From: an uncultured Eubacteriales bacterium
GTDB lineage: Bacteria > Bacillota > Clostridia > Christensenellales > Aristaeellaceae
Reading direction: 5' to 3'
Assembly (NCBI GenBank): GCA_902764915.1
Contig: CACWXY010000013.1
Span: 1 to 64,000, forward strand
DNA: 64,000 nucleotides
A model generated the notes under the pieces. That model worked only from the letters and a program-made list of their open reading frames with translations, made no database searches and had not been told where the DNA came from. The translations under genes were made by a program, and so were the position numbers. Shown in pieces: positions 53,619 to 62,958 of this stretch. How positions within the stretch are numbered: position 1 is the first letter of the stretch; each line of letters begins with the position of its first letter.

Positions 53619-54446
53619 CTATCTTCTGCATACAAGCATTCGTGCAATCCCCTGGAAATCCGGGAATACCGAGAGATTCCGGAAACCGGCCTCCCGTGCC
53701 AGGGCGGAAACAGAATCAGCTTCGCCGTCGCCGAGCTCCAGCACCAGTTCTCCGCCGGGGGTAAGCACTGTGACAGCGCTCTGCACAAGACGTCGGTAGA
53801 CTTGCAGACCGTCCGCGCCGCCGTCCAGCGCCAGCCGCGGTTCCTGCATGACTTCGGACTGGAGATGGTCGCACTCGCCGGAGGGAATATACGGCGGGTT
53901 GGCGAGGATCAGGGCAAAATGGCCCGCGGCAAAAGGCGTCAGAAGATCGCCCTGCGTCAGCGTGACATCACAGGACAGGCGCGCGGCATTCCGGCGCGCA
54001 ACAGCGAGCGCTTCCGGGCTGATATCGCTGAGCACCACTTGCAGATCCGGCCGTGCGAGCTTTACGGACAGTCCGATGCATCCGGAGCCGCAGCAGACAT
54101 CCAGGACACAGGCTGCGTTCGGTGCAGAATGCACGGCATGGGCCACCAGCATTTCTGTTTCGGGACGGGGAATCAGCACGTCATGCGTTACGGAGAAGAC
54201 GTGCCCGCAGAAGTCGGTCTCTCCCTCGATATACTGAAGCGGTTCCCGCTTTTCCCTGCGGCAGATCAGTGCTTCGTAGGCTTCCTCCTGCAGCGGAGTG
54301 AGAAGCGTGTCCGTATCCAGGCGCAGCTCCAGCGCCGGACGCTGGAGAATATCGGATAAAAGATGAGCGGCATCCCAGGTCGGATCCGGGACGCCGCTTA
54401 TCGTAAGCCGCCTGACAGCGGCCTGTATGGCTGTGCGCGGGGTCAT
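53619..54446 (-). CDS. prmC: Peptide chain release factor N5-glutamine methyltransferase
   Basis: 275 residues. Class I SAM fold with VLDVCCGSGCIGLSVKL for SAM binding and the NPPY motif in LILANPPYIPSGE that holds the glutamine. The N-terminal helical domain (YIEGETDFCGHVF, IPRPETEMLV) is typical of PrmC. It methylates the GGQ glutamine of RF1/RF2. The start overlaps the DUF1385 stop by ATGA (54443-54446). Confidence 0.95.
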   Translation of the reverse strand: MTPRTAIQAAVRRLTISGVPDPTWDAAHLLSDILQRPALELRLDTDTLLTPLQEEAYEALICRREKREPLQYIEGETDFCGHVFSVTHDVLIPRPETEMLVAHAVHSAPNAACVLDVCCGSGCIGLSVKLARPDLQVVLSDISPEALAVARRNAARLSCDVTLTQGDLLTPFAAGHFALILANPPYIPSGECDHLQSEVMQEPRLALDGGADGLQVYRRLVQSAVTVLTPGGELVLELGDGEADSVSALAREAGFRNLSVFPDFQGIARMLVCRR

Positions 54447-55477
54447 ACGGCTTCGGCCTCAGACGCAGGGGTATAGCCGGGCTCGGACTCCTGATATGTC
54501 TTGAGTATGCACCAGCCTTCCTTGGTGCGCCTGGCATGCTTGGGAAGCCCGTGCAGCGCGCAGTTCATGGCGACAATCGCGCACTCCAGCATGCCCTCAT
54601 CCGGCGTGCGGGTGGTCAGACGCTGCATCTGCAGTCCGGGCCAGCGCAGAATCTTCGCCAGGGCTGTATTGGAGTGTGCCAGACCTTTGAGCACTTCATA
54701 GCTGGTACCCGCCACAATGGGCAGCATGCACAGATGAAAGAGAAAGCGCACAAAGAAATTGGAGATGGGCACCAGTACGTTCAGCACCAGGAACAGAAGA
54801 ATGGAGATCATGAATACAATCAGCAGGAAGGCGGTGCCGCACCGGGGGTGCAGCCGGGAAAAGGTCTGCGCATTTTCAGGGGTAAGGGGCAGACCGTTCT
54901 CGTTGCAGTACACGGTCTTGTGCTCGGCACCGTGGTACTGAAATGTACGCCGCACATCGGGCACAAAAGAGACTGCAATCATGTAGCCCACCAGCAGAAG
55001 AATCTTGACCAGACCGCCAATGAGCGTATATCCCAGGGCAGACATGCCGCCTGTCTTGAGTGCGGTTTCAATGGCAGCGGGGAGCGCCATGAACAGACCG
55101 AGCGAAAGCACAACCGCCATGGCAATGGCAAAGAACATGACAATCTTGTCCACACCTTTGCCCAGTTTCTTGGACAGCCATTTCTCAAACCGCGTGGGTT
55201 CCTCATCCAGAATGCCCAGCATGGCAGTGGAGTCCTCCAGGGTACGCATGCCGAACACCAGCATGGTAGCCATGTTGACCATGCCGCGCAGGAATGGCTT
55301 GCCCATCCAGGGGTGCTTCTCACTGAGGGGCACATAGGGATCTGCTTTGACGACAATGGAATGATCCGGCCGGCGTACGGCAATGGCCACGCGGTTCGGA
55401 GCGCGCATCATGACGCCTTCCATAACTGCCTGACCGCCGATATCCACGGGGCAGGATGCCGCTTCTTTCTTACGCAT
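54443..55477 (-). CDS. DUF1385-family membrane protein
   Basis: 344 residues. DIGGQAVMEGVMMRAPNRVAIA at the start and FQYHGAEHKTVYCNE are the DUF1385 signature. Several membrane helices (IVMFFAIAMAVVLSLGLF, LLVGYMIAVSFV, FLLIVFMISILLFLVLNVLV) follow. Function is unknown, but the family is conserved next to rpmE and prmC in many Clostridia, as here. AGAAGG lies 5 bases before the ATG at 55477. Confidence 0.92.
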   Translation of the reverse strand: MRKKEAASCPVDIGGQAVMEGVMMRAPNRVAIAVRRPDHSIVVKADPYVPLSEKHPWMGKPFLRGMVNMATMLVFGMRTLEDSTAMLGILDEEPTRFEKWLSKKLGKGVDKIVMFFAIAMAVVLSLGLFMALPAAIETALKTGGMSALGYTLIGGLVKILLLVGYMIAVSFVPDVRRTFQYHGAEHKTVYCNENGLPLTPENAQTFSRLHPRCGTAFLLIVFMISILLFLVLNVLVPISNFFVRFLFHLCMLPIVAGTSYEVLKGLAHSNTALAKILRWPGLQMQRLTTRTPDEGMLECAIVAMNCALHGLPKHARRTKEGWCILKTYQESEPGYTPASEAEAV

Positions 55478-55544
55478 AAAAACCTTCTTTCCGCGGGCCA
55501 GTGGCTCACGCAATTAGGATTATATAACTTCTGCTTATGAAAGT

Positions 55545-55575
55545 AAAAAAACAGAGCCACAAAACCTGCAGCTCT
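55545..55575 (-). terminator. Terminator after rpmE
   Basis: Minus-strand stem CAGAGC/GCTCTG with a 12-base loop followed by seven T. It separates rpmE from the DUF1385-prmC-prfA block. Confidence 0.78.
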
Positions 55576-55585
55576 GGTACGGGAC

Positions 55586-55786
55586 TTACTCCATGCCGTA
55601 ACGCTTCTTGAAGCGATCGACGCGTCCGCCGGTGTCCACCAGCTTCTGCTTGCCAGTGAAGAAGGGGTGGCACTTGGAACAGATATCCACCTTCAGTTCC
55701 TTCTTGGTAGAACCGGTTTCAAACGTTTCACCGCACACGCAGCGAACGATGCACTTGCCGTACTGGGGATGAATTTTTTCCTTCAT
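55586..55786 (-). CDS. rpmE: 50S ribosomal protein L31
   Basis: 66 residues. The zinc-type CVC and CSKCHPF motifs and the C-terminal [13 protein letters not shown] are typical of bacterial L31. The ATG at 55786 has AGAGGTG upstream. It lies downstream of rho (90-bp gap) and upstream of DUF1385, the usual Clostridia order. Confidence 0.97.
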   Translation of the reverse strand: MKEKIHPQYGKCIVRCVCGETFETGSTKKELKVDICSKCHPFFTGKQKLVDTGGRVDRFKKRYGME

Positions 55787-55876
55787 TGCGATTTCACCTC
55801 TTTCGCGTATGCAATGAGCGACAATAGCCGCAGGGGAGATTCTAGCATAAACAGGACATGCATGCAAGAGGATTTT

Positions 55877-57904
55877 TCATACTTTCCGTCCGGCAGCCAT
55901 CAGCTGCGCCCAATCCTTCATGCGACGGAGCATATCTGCGTTATTTTTTACATGCTCGACCATGGACAGAAGCTCACTGGCCGCCTGAGAGGCGGAAGCG
56001 CCTTTCTGCATGGAGCGGATCGTGGAAATGCCCTCCTGCTCCTGCGGGGTAAGCAGCAGGTCCGGCCGGGACGTTCTGGACTGCTCAAAGGAAATGGGCG
56101 GATATACGCCGGCACGCTGCAGAGCGGGATCAAAGGTGAGCAGCAGAGTGGCATTCTCCCGGAAATCCTCAACTGTGCTCTCATCGACCTTGTTTCCGCT
56201 TTCCACATCCATGGCGGCAATGACGGTAAGACTGCCGCCCTCCCGCAGACAGCGTCCGGCTGAGAAGATTCTCTTGGCGCGGAAGAGAGACACGGGGGAG
56301 ATACTGGTAGTGGGCCGCGGGGAAGGGGACTGGGCTGCAGTGGGCTGCAGCCTGCACATGCGCATGAGGCTGTCTACGATAAATATGACATCTTTTTTAC
56401 ATTCTACCATCCGCATGCATTTTTCCAGCATCAGATCCATCAGCCGCATCTGGCTTTCCGGTGTCTGCTCCAGAGAAGCAGAGACAATGGAACAGCCCGT
56501 CATCTCCCGGTAGAGCGTAATATCTTCCGGCAGCTTCCCGACCAGAAGCATCATGACTTCCGTATCCGGATGCAGCTTGCGGATGGCTTCTGCCAGATGA
56601 CAGAGAAATTCAGGCTTCCGGGCATCCGGCGGGAAAAGCATCAGTGCGCGCTGTCCGTAGCCCATGGGGGTAATCAGGTCCATGAGCCGGATATCGGTAT
56701 AGTCCGGATGATCCAGTGACAGGCGGCGGGTGGTATAGACTGGGGTCAGTTCGTCAAAGGAGGAGCGGGCTGTAAGCTCGCCGGAGGGCGTTCCGTTGAT
56801 ACTGTCCACGGTCAGCATGGCCTTGTATTTGTCACCGTCCCGAGGAGGACGCAGCTTCCCGGTGACAAAATCTCCATTGCGCAGGCTGTAGCGGCGTATG
56901 ACGGCGGAGGACAGATAGATATCCCGGTTGGAGGGAGTGAGGGATTCGGTACGGAGAAAGCCATAGCCGTCGGAATGGATATCCAATGTACCCTGGCCTT
57001 CCTCCAGCGTCACATTGATGAGCAGATCGTTAAGGGAAGGCGTCTCATTGCTGTCCCGACGGGGAGCGCTTTCGACACCCGGACGTATCGTATCGCTGGT
57101 CCAGCTGGCGACGGGAGGCTCTTTGGCGGTGCCGGACTCACTGCGGTGCACGGGACCAAACCCGCGGGAGCGTGCTGTGTCCGTGTAGGACGGGCGAGTC
57201 TCCGCACCCTGCCCGGCGTGACTCATTTCCGGCCCGAAGCGCGGGGCCGAAGTGGACGATGTGCGCGTGGCAGATGCTATATCCTGGACTCTGCCGGCTG
57301 TCCACGAGCTGCGCGGACCAAAACCAGTTTTGGTTTCTCCGCTCTGGCGCGTATTGGGATTGGGAGCAGGGTTATGCCACACGGCCCGGAACTGAGGCTG
57401 TCCCGCTGCTGCTGCCGGTGCGGCTGGCGCGGCCGGCTGGGGCGAGGCTGTTTCTGGTGCCGTTTCTTCTTTCGCCTGTGCGCGAATGGCTGGCCCAAAG
57501 CCCTGGGAATAGACAGGCCGCGCCGAGAACACCGTCTTTTCGGGCGTCCGCGCCAGCGGTGTTCTGGCCAGAGGACTGGCTGCATGAATAATCACGGGAG
57601 CCGATGTTTCCGGAAGCTCGGCATCCGATTCCTGCTCTTTGGAGGCGATATACAGCGCATCTTCTCCGTTGTCAAAGCCAGGATCTTCTTTATCCTCTGT
57701 GACAAAGGAAACGGGGGCGGATGGCTCTGCCATGGCGTCAAAGAGGCTGGTCTGAACAGATTCTGCTTCCTTTTCGGAGAGACACTGGGCAATACGCTCC
57801 ACAATCTCGGCCTTATTGATCTTGGCTCCGAGCGGAATCGCGTTTTCCTTGGCGATCTTCCGCAGTTCGATCACGGTTTTGGCGCTGAGTTCCTGTGTAG
57901 TCAA
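55877..57904 (-). CDS. rho: Rho-like transcription termination factor with degenerate ATPase motifs
   Basis: 675 residues. A SAP-like Rho-N domain (about 1-45) precedes a long low-complexity Ala/Pro/Ser region (about 50-290) that repeats FGP motifs four times (GFGPAIRAQ, GFGPRSS, FGPEMSH, GFGPVHRSE). The cold-shock RNA-binding domain follows (about 295-375, HSDGYGFLRTES), then the ATPase core. At the Walker A site the usual PPKAGKT is PPDARKP (425-431): the lysine remains but glycine and threonine are lost. The catalytic Glu of DERPEE is Lys457 in VGKLPED. Walker B D511 is kept. The arginine-finger segment reads RTSRPD. The TTG at 57904 follows AGGAGG and overlaps the upstream stop. Synteny (rho-rpmE) marks it as the rho ortholog, possibly inactive as an ATPase. 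Confidence 0.88.
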   Translation of the reverse strand: MTTQELSAKTVIELRKIAKENAIPLGAKINKAEIVERIAQCLSEKEAESVQTSLFDAMAEPSAPVSFVTEDKEDPGFDNGEDALYIASKEQESDAELPETSAPVIIHAASPLARTPLARTPEKTVFSARPVYSQGFGPAIRAQAKEETAPETASPQPAAPAAPAAAAGQPQFRAVWHNPAPNPNTRQSGETKTGFGPRSSWTAGRVQDIASATRTSSTSAPRFGPEMSHAGQGAETRPSYTDTARSRGFGPVHRSESGTAKEPPVASWTSDTIRPGVESAPRRDSNETPSLNDLLINVTLEEGQGTLDIHSDGYGFLRTESLTPSNRDIYLSSAVIRRYSLRNGDFVTGKLRPPRDGDKYKAMLTVDSINGTPSGELTARSSFDELTPVYTTRRLSLDHPDYTDIRLMDLITPMGYGQRALMLFPPDARKPEFLCHLAEAIRKLHPDTEVMMLLVGKLPEDITLYREMTGCSIVSASLEQTPESQMRLMDLMLEKCMRMVECKKDVIFIVDSLMRMCRLQPTAAQSPSPRPTTSISPVSLFRAKRIFSAGRCLREGGSLTVIAAMDVESGNKVDESTVEDFRENATLLLTFDPALQRAGVYPPISFEQSRTSRPDLLLTPQEQEGISTIRSMQKGASASQAASELLSMVEHVKNNADMLRRMKDWAQLMAAGRKV

Positions 57905-58950
57905 ATCGATGCCTCCTGTTCATGAGACGATGGATGGGCGGGAGTAAAAAGAAGAATATCACGCTGCACAGCCTGCTCCACTTCGTGGACAAAGATGTCA
58001 GGCGGCGTGGATAAAACGGTAAAGCCGGAGGCGCTGAGCAGCGACAGGAGTGCTTCGCGGCGAAGGGTCAGCCGGTTAAAGCTCACGGCTCCGGCACCGT
58101 CAGGTTTCATGGCTTCTTTCCATGCGGGCAGAACCCTTCGAAGCATAGCCTGTGTGTGTTCAGGCTTTCCCTGCACAGTGGCGTCGTGCTGCACGCCGTA
58201 GGGAAGATCGCAGACAAGCAGATCAGCCGGATGCCGGCGAAGAAGGGAACCGGCACAGGCAGCATCGGCGTGAAAAAAGGAAAGCGAATGCACATGGCCT
58301 GTTCGGAACGCTTCCTTATCGGCACCGACGATATAGGTGATCCCGGGAACGCCCTGCCCGGATACAGTCCGTGAAAATGCGTCGCGGGAGAACTTCAGTC
58401 GATGATATTCCAGATAACGGCGAAGATAGGTGTCACCTTCCCGGATAGAGGGGGCATGCGCGTCAAGACCGATGCTGTGCATGCCTTTCTGCAGACAGCA
58501 GTACAGCGTTGTTCCGCGTCCGCACATGGGATCGAGAACGGTAATCTCGCTTTCCGGGACATCCCAGCGCCGCGCGGCGCTGCGTGCAAGATTGATCAGC
58601 ATCCGGGTAAAGGGCACATGCGTTTTTCCTTTGTACTTAAGAACCTCGGGCAGATCTTCCGGATAGACATCCGTGGAAAGCGGCGCAAGCGGACAGAGAG
58701 TATCGCCCTCGCGGCGGGCCAGCAGAAAAAGCGAAGAATGCATGGAAATGGCATGCAGTACAGACGCGGAAAGCGGCGGGAGGTCACCCGTCAGAAAAAG
58801 ACATCCGCCAATGGATTCCAGGGTAAAGGAAGGCTCCGCAGCATAGCAGGAGAGAATGTGTTCAAGTTCATGTAAAGCGAGCTCGGCACTGGCCTGTCGA
58901 TAGCGTATGTTTACGTGCGGAAGCAGCTGAAAGCTGTATCGCAAATTCAT
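57901..58950 (-). CDS. TRM11-like SAM-dependent RNA methyltransferase
   Basis: 349 residues. The THUMP-like N-terminal half is weakly conserved. The methyltransferase half has YKGKTHVPFTRMLINLA, the SAM loop VLDPMCGRGTTLYC and the catalytic LLVCDLPYGVQHD. This set matches TRM11-type tRNA guanosine methyltransferases. The ATG at 58950 has its purine-rich site directly adjacent, so a TTG two codons downstream is possible. The stop overlaps the rho start by 4 bp, so it is the first gene of the rho operon. Confidence 0.82.
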   Translation of the reverse strand: MNLRYSFQLLPHVNIRYRQASAELALHELEHILSCYAAEPSFTLESIGGCLFLTGDLPPLSASVLHAISMHSSLFLLARREGDTLCPLAPLSTDVYPEDLPEVLKYKGKTHVPFTRMLINLARSAARRWDVPESEITVLDPMCGRGTTLYCCLQKGMHSIGLDAHAPSIREGDTYLRRYLEYHRLKFSRDAFSRTVSGQGVPGITYIVGADKEAFRTGHVHSLSFFHADAACAGSLLRRHPADLLVCDLPYGVQHDATVQGKPEHTQAMLRRVLPAWKEAMKPDGAGAVSFNRLTLRREALLSLLSASGFTVLSTPPDIFVHEVEQAVQRDILLFTPAHPSSHEQEASI

Positions 58951-58977
58951 CCCTCACAGTAATAGATAGTATCATAA

Positions 58978-59006
58978 AGTATAGCAAATACGCGGAACGC
59001 TTTCAA
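58978..59006 (-). promoter_or_regulatory. Promoter of the methyltransferase-rho operon
   Basis: Minus-strand TTGAAA (59001-59006), a 17-base spacer and TATACT (58978-58983), about 25 bases before the first gene. Confidence 0.75.
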
Positions 59007-59075
59007 CTAAGGCTGCGGGGAAAGTCGTTATTTTTTTACCCGGCATCTGAAGGGAATATGCGGAAAAAAGGATAT

Positions 59076-59107
59076 AAAAAAAGCCCAAAATCGAAACGAT
59101 CATGGGC
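59076..59107 (-). terminator. Terminator of rpsU
   Basis: Minus-strand stem GCCCATGATCG/CGATTTTGGGC with a small loop and seven T. Confidence 0.88.
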
Positions 59108-59121
59108 AATTGATACGAAGA

Positions 59122-59295
59122 TTACCACTTGCGCTTGCGGGCAGCTTCTGCCTTTTTCTTACGCTTGACGCTGGGTTTTTCGTAATGCTCGCGCTTGCGA
59201 ACTTCCTGAATGACGCCTGCACGGGCGCACTGACGCTTAAAGCGTTTCAGAGCACTTTCCAGGGACTCATTCTCGCGTACACGTACCTCGGACAC
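59122..59295 (-). CDS. rpsU: 30S ribosomal protein S21
   Basis: 57 residues. [20 protein letters not shown] at the start and [20 protein letters not shown] near the end are typical S21. The GTG at 59295 has GGAGGG 6 bases upstream. Its own terminator follows. Confidence 0.96.
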   Translation of the reverse strand: MSEVRVRENESLESALKRFKRQCARAGVIQEVRKREHYEKPSVKRKKKAEAARKRKW

Positions 59296-59540
59296 TGTTA
59301 TCCCTCCTCTCGCTCATCTCGCCTTTACAAAAGCTGGCGAAGACGGACGGACGGCGAACCGTGCCGTCATTATACTGCCTTTATCGGATGTCGTCAATGG
59401 TTTTTTTGAAAAAGACGGAAGTCTTTCAAAAACAGTCAGCACTGCAACAATAGTATACCACACAGGCATGGCTGATTATGCAGCACAGAGTGCTGCCTGC
59501 CGCTGACATCCGGTCCGATCCGCGCTGCCTCCGGGCAGCT

Positions 59541-59885
59541 TCAGGCCATGGACTCAGTCATGTGCTTGCCGCCCAGAACATGGAAATGCAGATGAGGGAC
59601 ACTCTGGCAGGCATCGCTGCCGCAGTTGGATACGACGCGGTATCCGCTCTGTGCAATCCCCTCCTGCTCTGCAATCGTCCGGCACGCACGCAGACAGGCG
59701 GCCAGCGCTGCGTCTGAGAGCGCATCCACCGCGCTCATGCCGCTGACATGGGTTTTGGGGACAACCAGCACATGTACAGGTGCCATGGGATGGATATCAC
59801 GGAATGCGTATACATCGTCATCCTCGTAGACCTTGGCGGAGGGAATCTCTCTCCTGATAATCTTGCAGAACAGACAATCGTCCAT
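59541..59885 (-). CDS. HIT-family nucleotide hydrolase
   Basis: 114 residues. CLFCKIIRREIPSAKVYEDDDVYAF at the start and the histidine triad HLHFHVLGG near the end define the HINT/HIT subfamily. It hydrolyses AMP linked to lysine or similar groups. AAAGGAG precedes the ATG. It lies downstream of mtaB on the same strand (90-bp gap). Confidence 0.95.
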   Translation of the reverse strand: MDDCLFCKIIRREIPSAKVYEDDDVYAFRDIHPMAPVHVLVVPKTHVSGMSAVDALSDAALAACLRACRTIAEQEGIAQSGYRVVSNCGSDACQSVPHLHFHVLGGKHMTESMA

Positions 59886-59975
59886 AGATCAAGACTCCTT
59901 TCGAAGTGGTACTGACGGGAATTCCCGCCTGCAGGTATTATAGTGAACCACGCAGGCCCTTGCAATCGTGCTGCA

Positions 59976-61268
59976 TCAGGCTACGGGAGCACCGGAAAGC
60001 GTATTCCCGTTACCCGGCCCCAGGATTACCGTGACTTCCGAGCCTGTTTCATAGGCCTTGTTCCCGGAAAGCGCCACATACAGATATTCAGGGGTATAGC
60101 CGAAATACTGCCCGTCTTTCTCGGATTCAACCAGTACCTGGGCTGTTCTCCCGTAGAACCGGCGCTGGAAGGCTTCCCGGGTCTTTTCACCTTCTGCAAT
60201 GAGGAGACGCGCTCTGCGTGCTTTCTCTGCGCGACTCAGCTGGCCCGGCATCTGTGCTGCCGGTGTTCCGCTGCGCGGGGAGAAGGGGAACACATGAATG
60301 CGGGCAAACCCGATCTCGGAAAGAAAGGCCATGGTCTCCTGGAATTCAGCTTCGGTTTCTCCGGGAAACCCGGTCAGGACATCCGTAGTGATGGCACAGT
60401 CAGGAAACACATCGCGCAGGTTTCTGACTGCATCCCGGTACATCGCAAGGTTATACCTCCGGCGCATGCGGTGCAGTACCGTATCCGAACCTGACTGCAG
60501 CGCAAGATGAAACTGCGGGCAGATGCAGGGGAGCGCCGCCAGTCTTCTGGCAAAGTCGGGAGTGGCTATGGTGGGTTCCAGACTTCCCAGACGCAGGCGG
60601 TGTACATCCGGAAGGCGTGCGATCATTTCCAGAAGGTCAATCAGCCGGATATCGGAAAGATCCAGGCCATAGCTGGACAGATGAATGCCTGTCAGCACGA
60701 TCTCACGGTAACCGTGAGCGGTAAGCGTGCAGACTTCATGCACAATCTCAGAGGCGTTCCGCGAGCGCACCGGACCGCGCACGGATGGAATGACGCAGTA
60801 GGCGCAGCGGCCGTTGCAGCCCTCCTGAATCTTGAGCGTGGCACGGGTATGCTCCTCCTGACTGGTGACGGAGAGCGGCTCAAAAGGCACACCGTTTTCC
60901 AGCTGATCTACCGCAACCTGCTGCGTGCCGGACCGCAGGGCATCCTCGAACAGATCGACCACGGATGCGCGGTGCTGGGTTCCCAGGATCAGACGGGCAC
61001 CGGTGGAGAGCAGATCCTTTCCCAGGCGCTGCGCGAGACATCCGCAGAGAATCAGTTCACAGCCGGGATAAAGTGCTTTCAGGTGCCGTGCCAGCTGCAG
61101 GCTTTTCCGGTCGCCAGTGCCGGTTACGGTACAGGTATTGATGAGATAGATGTCAGCTCTGGTGTCAAAGGGAACAACCGTGTATCCCCGGTCGCGAAAA
61201 CGCTCCAGCATGGCCTGGGTGTCGTACTGATTGACCTTGCAGCCCAGGGTATGAAAAGCAATGGTCAA
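59976..61268 (-). CDS. mtaB: tRNA (t6A37) methylthiotransferase MtaB
   Basis: 430 residues. The N-terminal UPF0004 domain has FHTLGCKVNQYDT, LINTCTVTG and CGCLAQ (three cluster cysteines). The radical-SAM motif CNGRCAYCVIP follows, and a C-terminal TRAM domain (about 365-425) ends the protein. It makes ms2t6A from t6A37, the product of the Sua5 pathway also encoded in the window. The start overlaps the rsmE stop by 4 bp (61265-61268). Confidence 0.95.
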   Translation of the reverse strand: MTIAFHTLGCKVNQYDTQAMLERFRDRGYTVVPFDTRADIYLINTCTVTGTGDRKSLQLARHLKALYPGCELILCGCLAQRLGKDLLSTGARLILGTQHRASVVDLFEDALRSGTQQVAVDQLENGVPFEPLSVTSQEEHTRATLKIQEGCNGRCAYCVIPSVRGPVRSRNASEIVHEVCTLTAHGYREIVLTGIHLSSYGLDLSDIRLIDLLEMIARLPDVHRLRLGSLEPTIATPDFARRLAALPCICPQFHLALQSGSDTVLHRMRRRYNLAMYRDAVRNLRDVFPDCAITTDVLTGFPGETEAEFQETMAFLSEIGFARIHVFPFSPRSGTPAAQMPGQLSRAEKARRARLLIAEGEKTREAFQRRFYGRTAQVLVESEKDGQYFGYTPEYLYVALSGNKAYETGSEVTVILGPGNGNTLSGAPVA

Positions 61269-61999
61269 CGGGATGACACCTCCATTTCCGCGTACAGCGC
61301 CATCAGTGCGCTGATGCAGGCAAGCCCGGCCGTTTCGGTGCGCAGGATCCGAGGGCCGAGTGTCAGGGGCAGGGCGCCCAGAGCGGTAAGCGCTTCCATT
61401 TCGCTTTCGTCAATCCCGCCCTCCGGCCCGATCAGGATCCCCAGGGAACGGCAGTCCGGATGGGACTGTACAAAGTGCAGGGGCCCCTGCGCTGTCGCGT
61501 TTTCCCAGGGAACGAGCAGTGCATCCAGCGGCAGATAACGCGTGATATCGCCAAGAGAAATGGGACTGTCCACCGTGACCATACGGCTGCGACCGGATTG
61601 CTTGCAGGCCTCCCTGGCAATCTTCAGATAGCGTTCCCGCTTTTTCTCGTATCCGCTGTCCACGCGGGTGACACAGCGCTGCATGACAACGGGTACAATC
61701 CGAATGCAGCCCAGTTCCACAGCCTTCTGGACAATCATATCCATTTTGTCGCTTTTCGGGATACCCTGGAAGAGCGTTATCTGAATGCGCGGTTCAGCGG
61801 AGGGGAGTTCCCGGTCAATCGCCATGATGCCCTCCTGCGGATGCAGGGCGGATATATGGCACAGATAGGCACACCCATCAAAGTAGCAGGTGACCGCATC
61901 GCCCTGCTGCAGTCGCAGTACCTTCAGCGCGTGATGCACATCTTCTGCGTCCAGCAGAAGTGTATCTTCGCGCCGGGCACTGGCAAAGAATCGATGCAT
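61265..61999 (-). CDS. rsmE: 16S rRNA (uracil(1498)-N(3))-methyltransferase
   Basis: 244 residues of the SPOUT class. MHRFFASARREDTLLLDAEDVHHALKVLRLQQGD is the PUA-like N-terminus; LGILIGPEGGIDESEMEAL and LTLGPRILRTETAGLACISAL form the SAM-binding knot. The ATG at 61999 has GGAGG 8 bases upstream; the longer frame adds 11 unrelated residues and overlaps prmA. It sits between prmA and mtaB, a common Firmicute order. Confidence 0.95.
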   Translation of the reverse strand: MHRFFASARREDTLLLDAEDVHHALKVLRLQQGDAVTCYFDGCAYLCHISALHPQEGIMAIDRELPSAEPRIQITLFQGIPKSDKMDMIVQKAVELGCIRIVPVVMQRCVTRVDSGYEKKRERYLKIAREACKQSGRSRMVTVDSPISLGDITRYLPLDALLVPWENATAQGPLHFVQSHPDCRSLGILIGPEGGIDESEMEALTALGALPLTLGPRILRTETAGLACISALMALYAEMEVSSR

Positions 62000-62001
62000 G
62001 C

Positions 62002-62943
62002 TTATGTCCTCCGACAAAGGAAAGCGTTCCATTCACCGCGCTCCTCGCGGCGAAGAATAGTATACCCGGCCTTGACAAGCCCTTCTTCTACCTCATCCCC
62101 GCGCTCCCGGATGATCCCGGAACAGAGGAAATAACCGCCCGGTGTGATATGGGCTTTCAGAGGCTCGGCAAACAGAAGAATAATGTCAGCAATGATATTG
62201 GCAATGCACACGTCGCAGATCGCGTCCTCGTGCCCCTTGAGAAGGTCACCCTGCATGACGGTCACCTGCGACGATACACCGTTGAGCACCACGTTCTCTT
62301 CACAGACCTTGACGGCCTGCGGATCGATGTCAATGGCAAGCACGTCCCGGGCACCCAGAAGGGCGGCCCCGATCGCCAGAATACCGCTTCCGGTGCCCAC
62401 GTCCATGACGCGGGTATGCTCCGTTACGATGTCCTCCATCAGCTGCAGACACATGCCGGTTGTCTCGTGCGTACCGCTTCCGAAGGCCATGCCGGGGTCC
62501 ATGGAAATGACAAGATCGTCCGGTGCCGCGTCATAGCTTTCCCAGGTGGGACAGACGACCAGACGCTTTCCGGCGCGGAAGGGCTTATAAAACTGCTTCC
62601 ATACTTCGCTCCAGTCTTCATCATGCACCTGATCGGATTCCACACGCAGGCTCCCGGCATCCGGGAAAGCGCCGGCTATCGTGCGAAGGCCGTCATGGAG
62701 CGCCTGCATGCGGTCGCGAAAGGATGCATCCGGCTGGAACCAGGCATGGACGACCACATCCTCCGGCATGCTTTCAATCATTTTCGGGTCAATGATCTCC
62801 CAGTATCCGCTGGGATGATCCGGGTCCGGCACATCCGCGCGGTCCTCGACCATGGTACCGCTGGAACCGAGTTGCACCAGGAGTTCGCTGACGGCATCAG
62901 AGGCCTCTGTCAGTGTGTGTACTTTGACTTCAATCCAGTCCAT
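62002..62943 (-). CDS. prmA: Ribosomal protein L11 methyltransferase
   Basis: 313 residues. The SAM core VMDVGTGSGILAIGAALLGA, DIDPQAVKVCEENV and DVCIANIIADIILLF, and the upstream GMAFGSGTHETTGMCLQLME, are PrmA hallmarks. It methylates ribosomal protein L11. The next gene, rsmE, starts 2 bp after its stop. Confidence 0.96.
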   Translation of the reverse strand: MDWIEVKVHTLTEASDAVSELLVQLGSSGTMVEDRADVPDPDHPSGYWEIIDPKMIESMPEDVVVHAWFQPDASFRDRMQALHDGLRTIAGAFPDAGSLRVESDQVHDEDWSEVWKQFYKPFRAGKRLVVCPTWESYDAAPDDLVISMDPGMAFGSGTHETTGMCLQLMEDIVTEHTRVMDVGTGSGILAIGAALLGARDVLAIDIDPQAVKVCEENVVLNGVSSQVTVMQGDLLKGHEDAICDVCIANIIADIILLFAEPLKAHITPGGYFLCSGIIRERGDEVEEGLVKAGYTILRREERGEWNAFLCRRT

Positions 62944-62958
62944 GAAACATTCCTCTTT

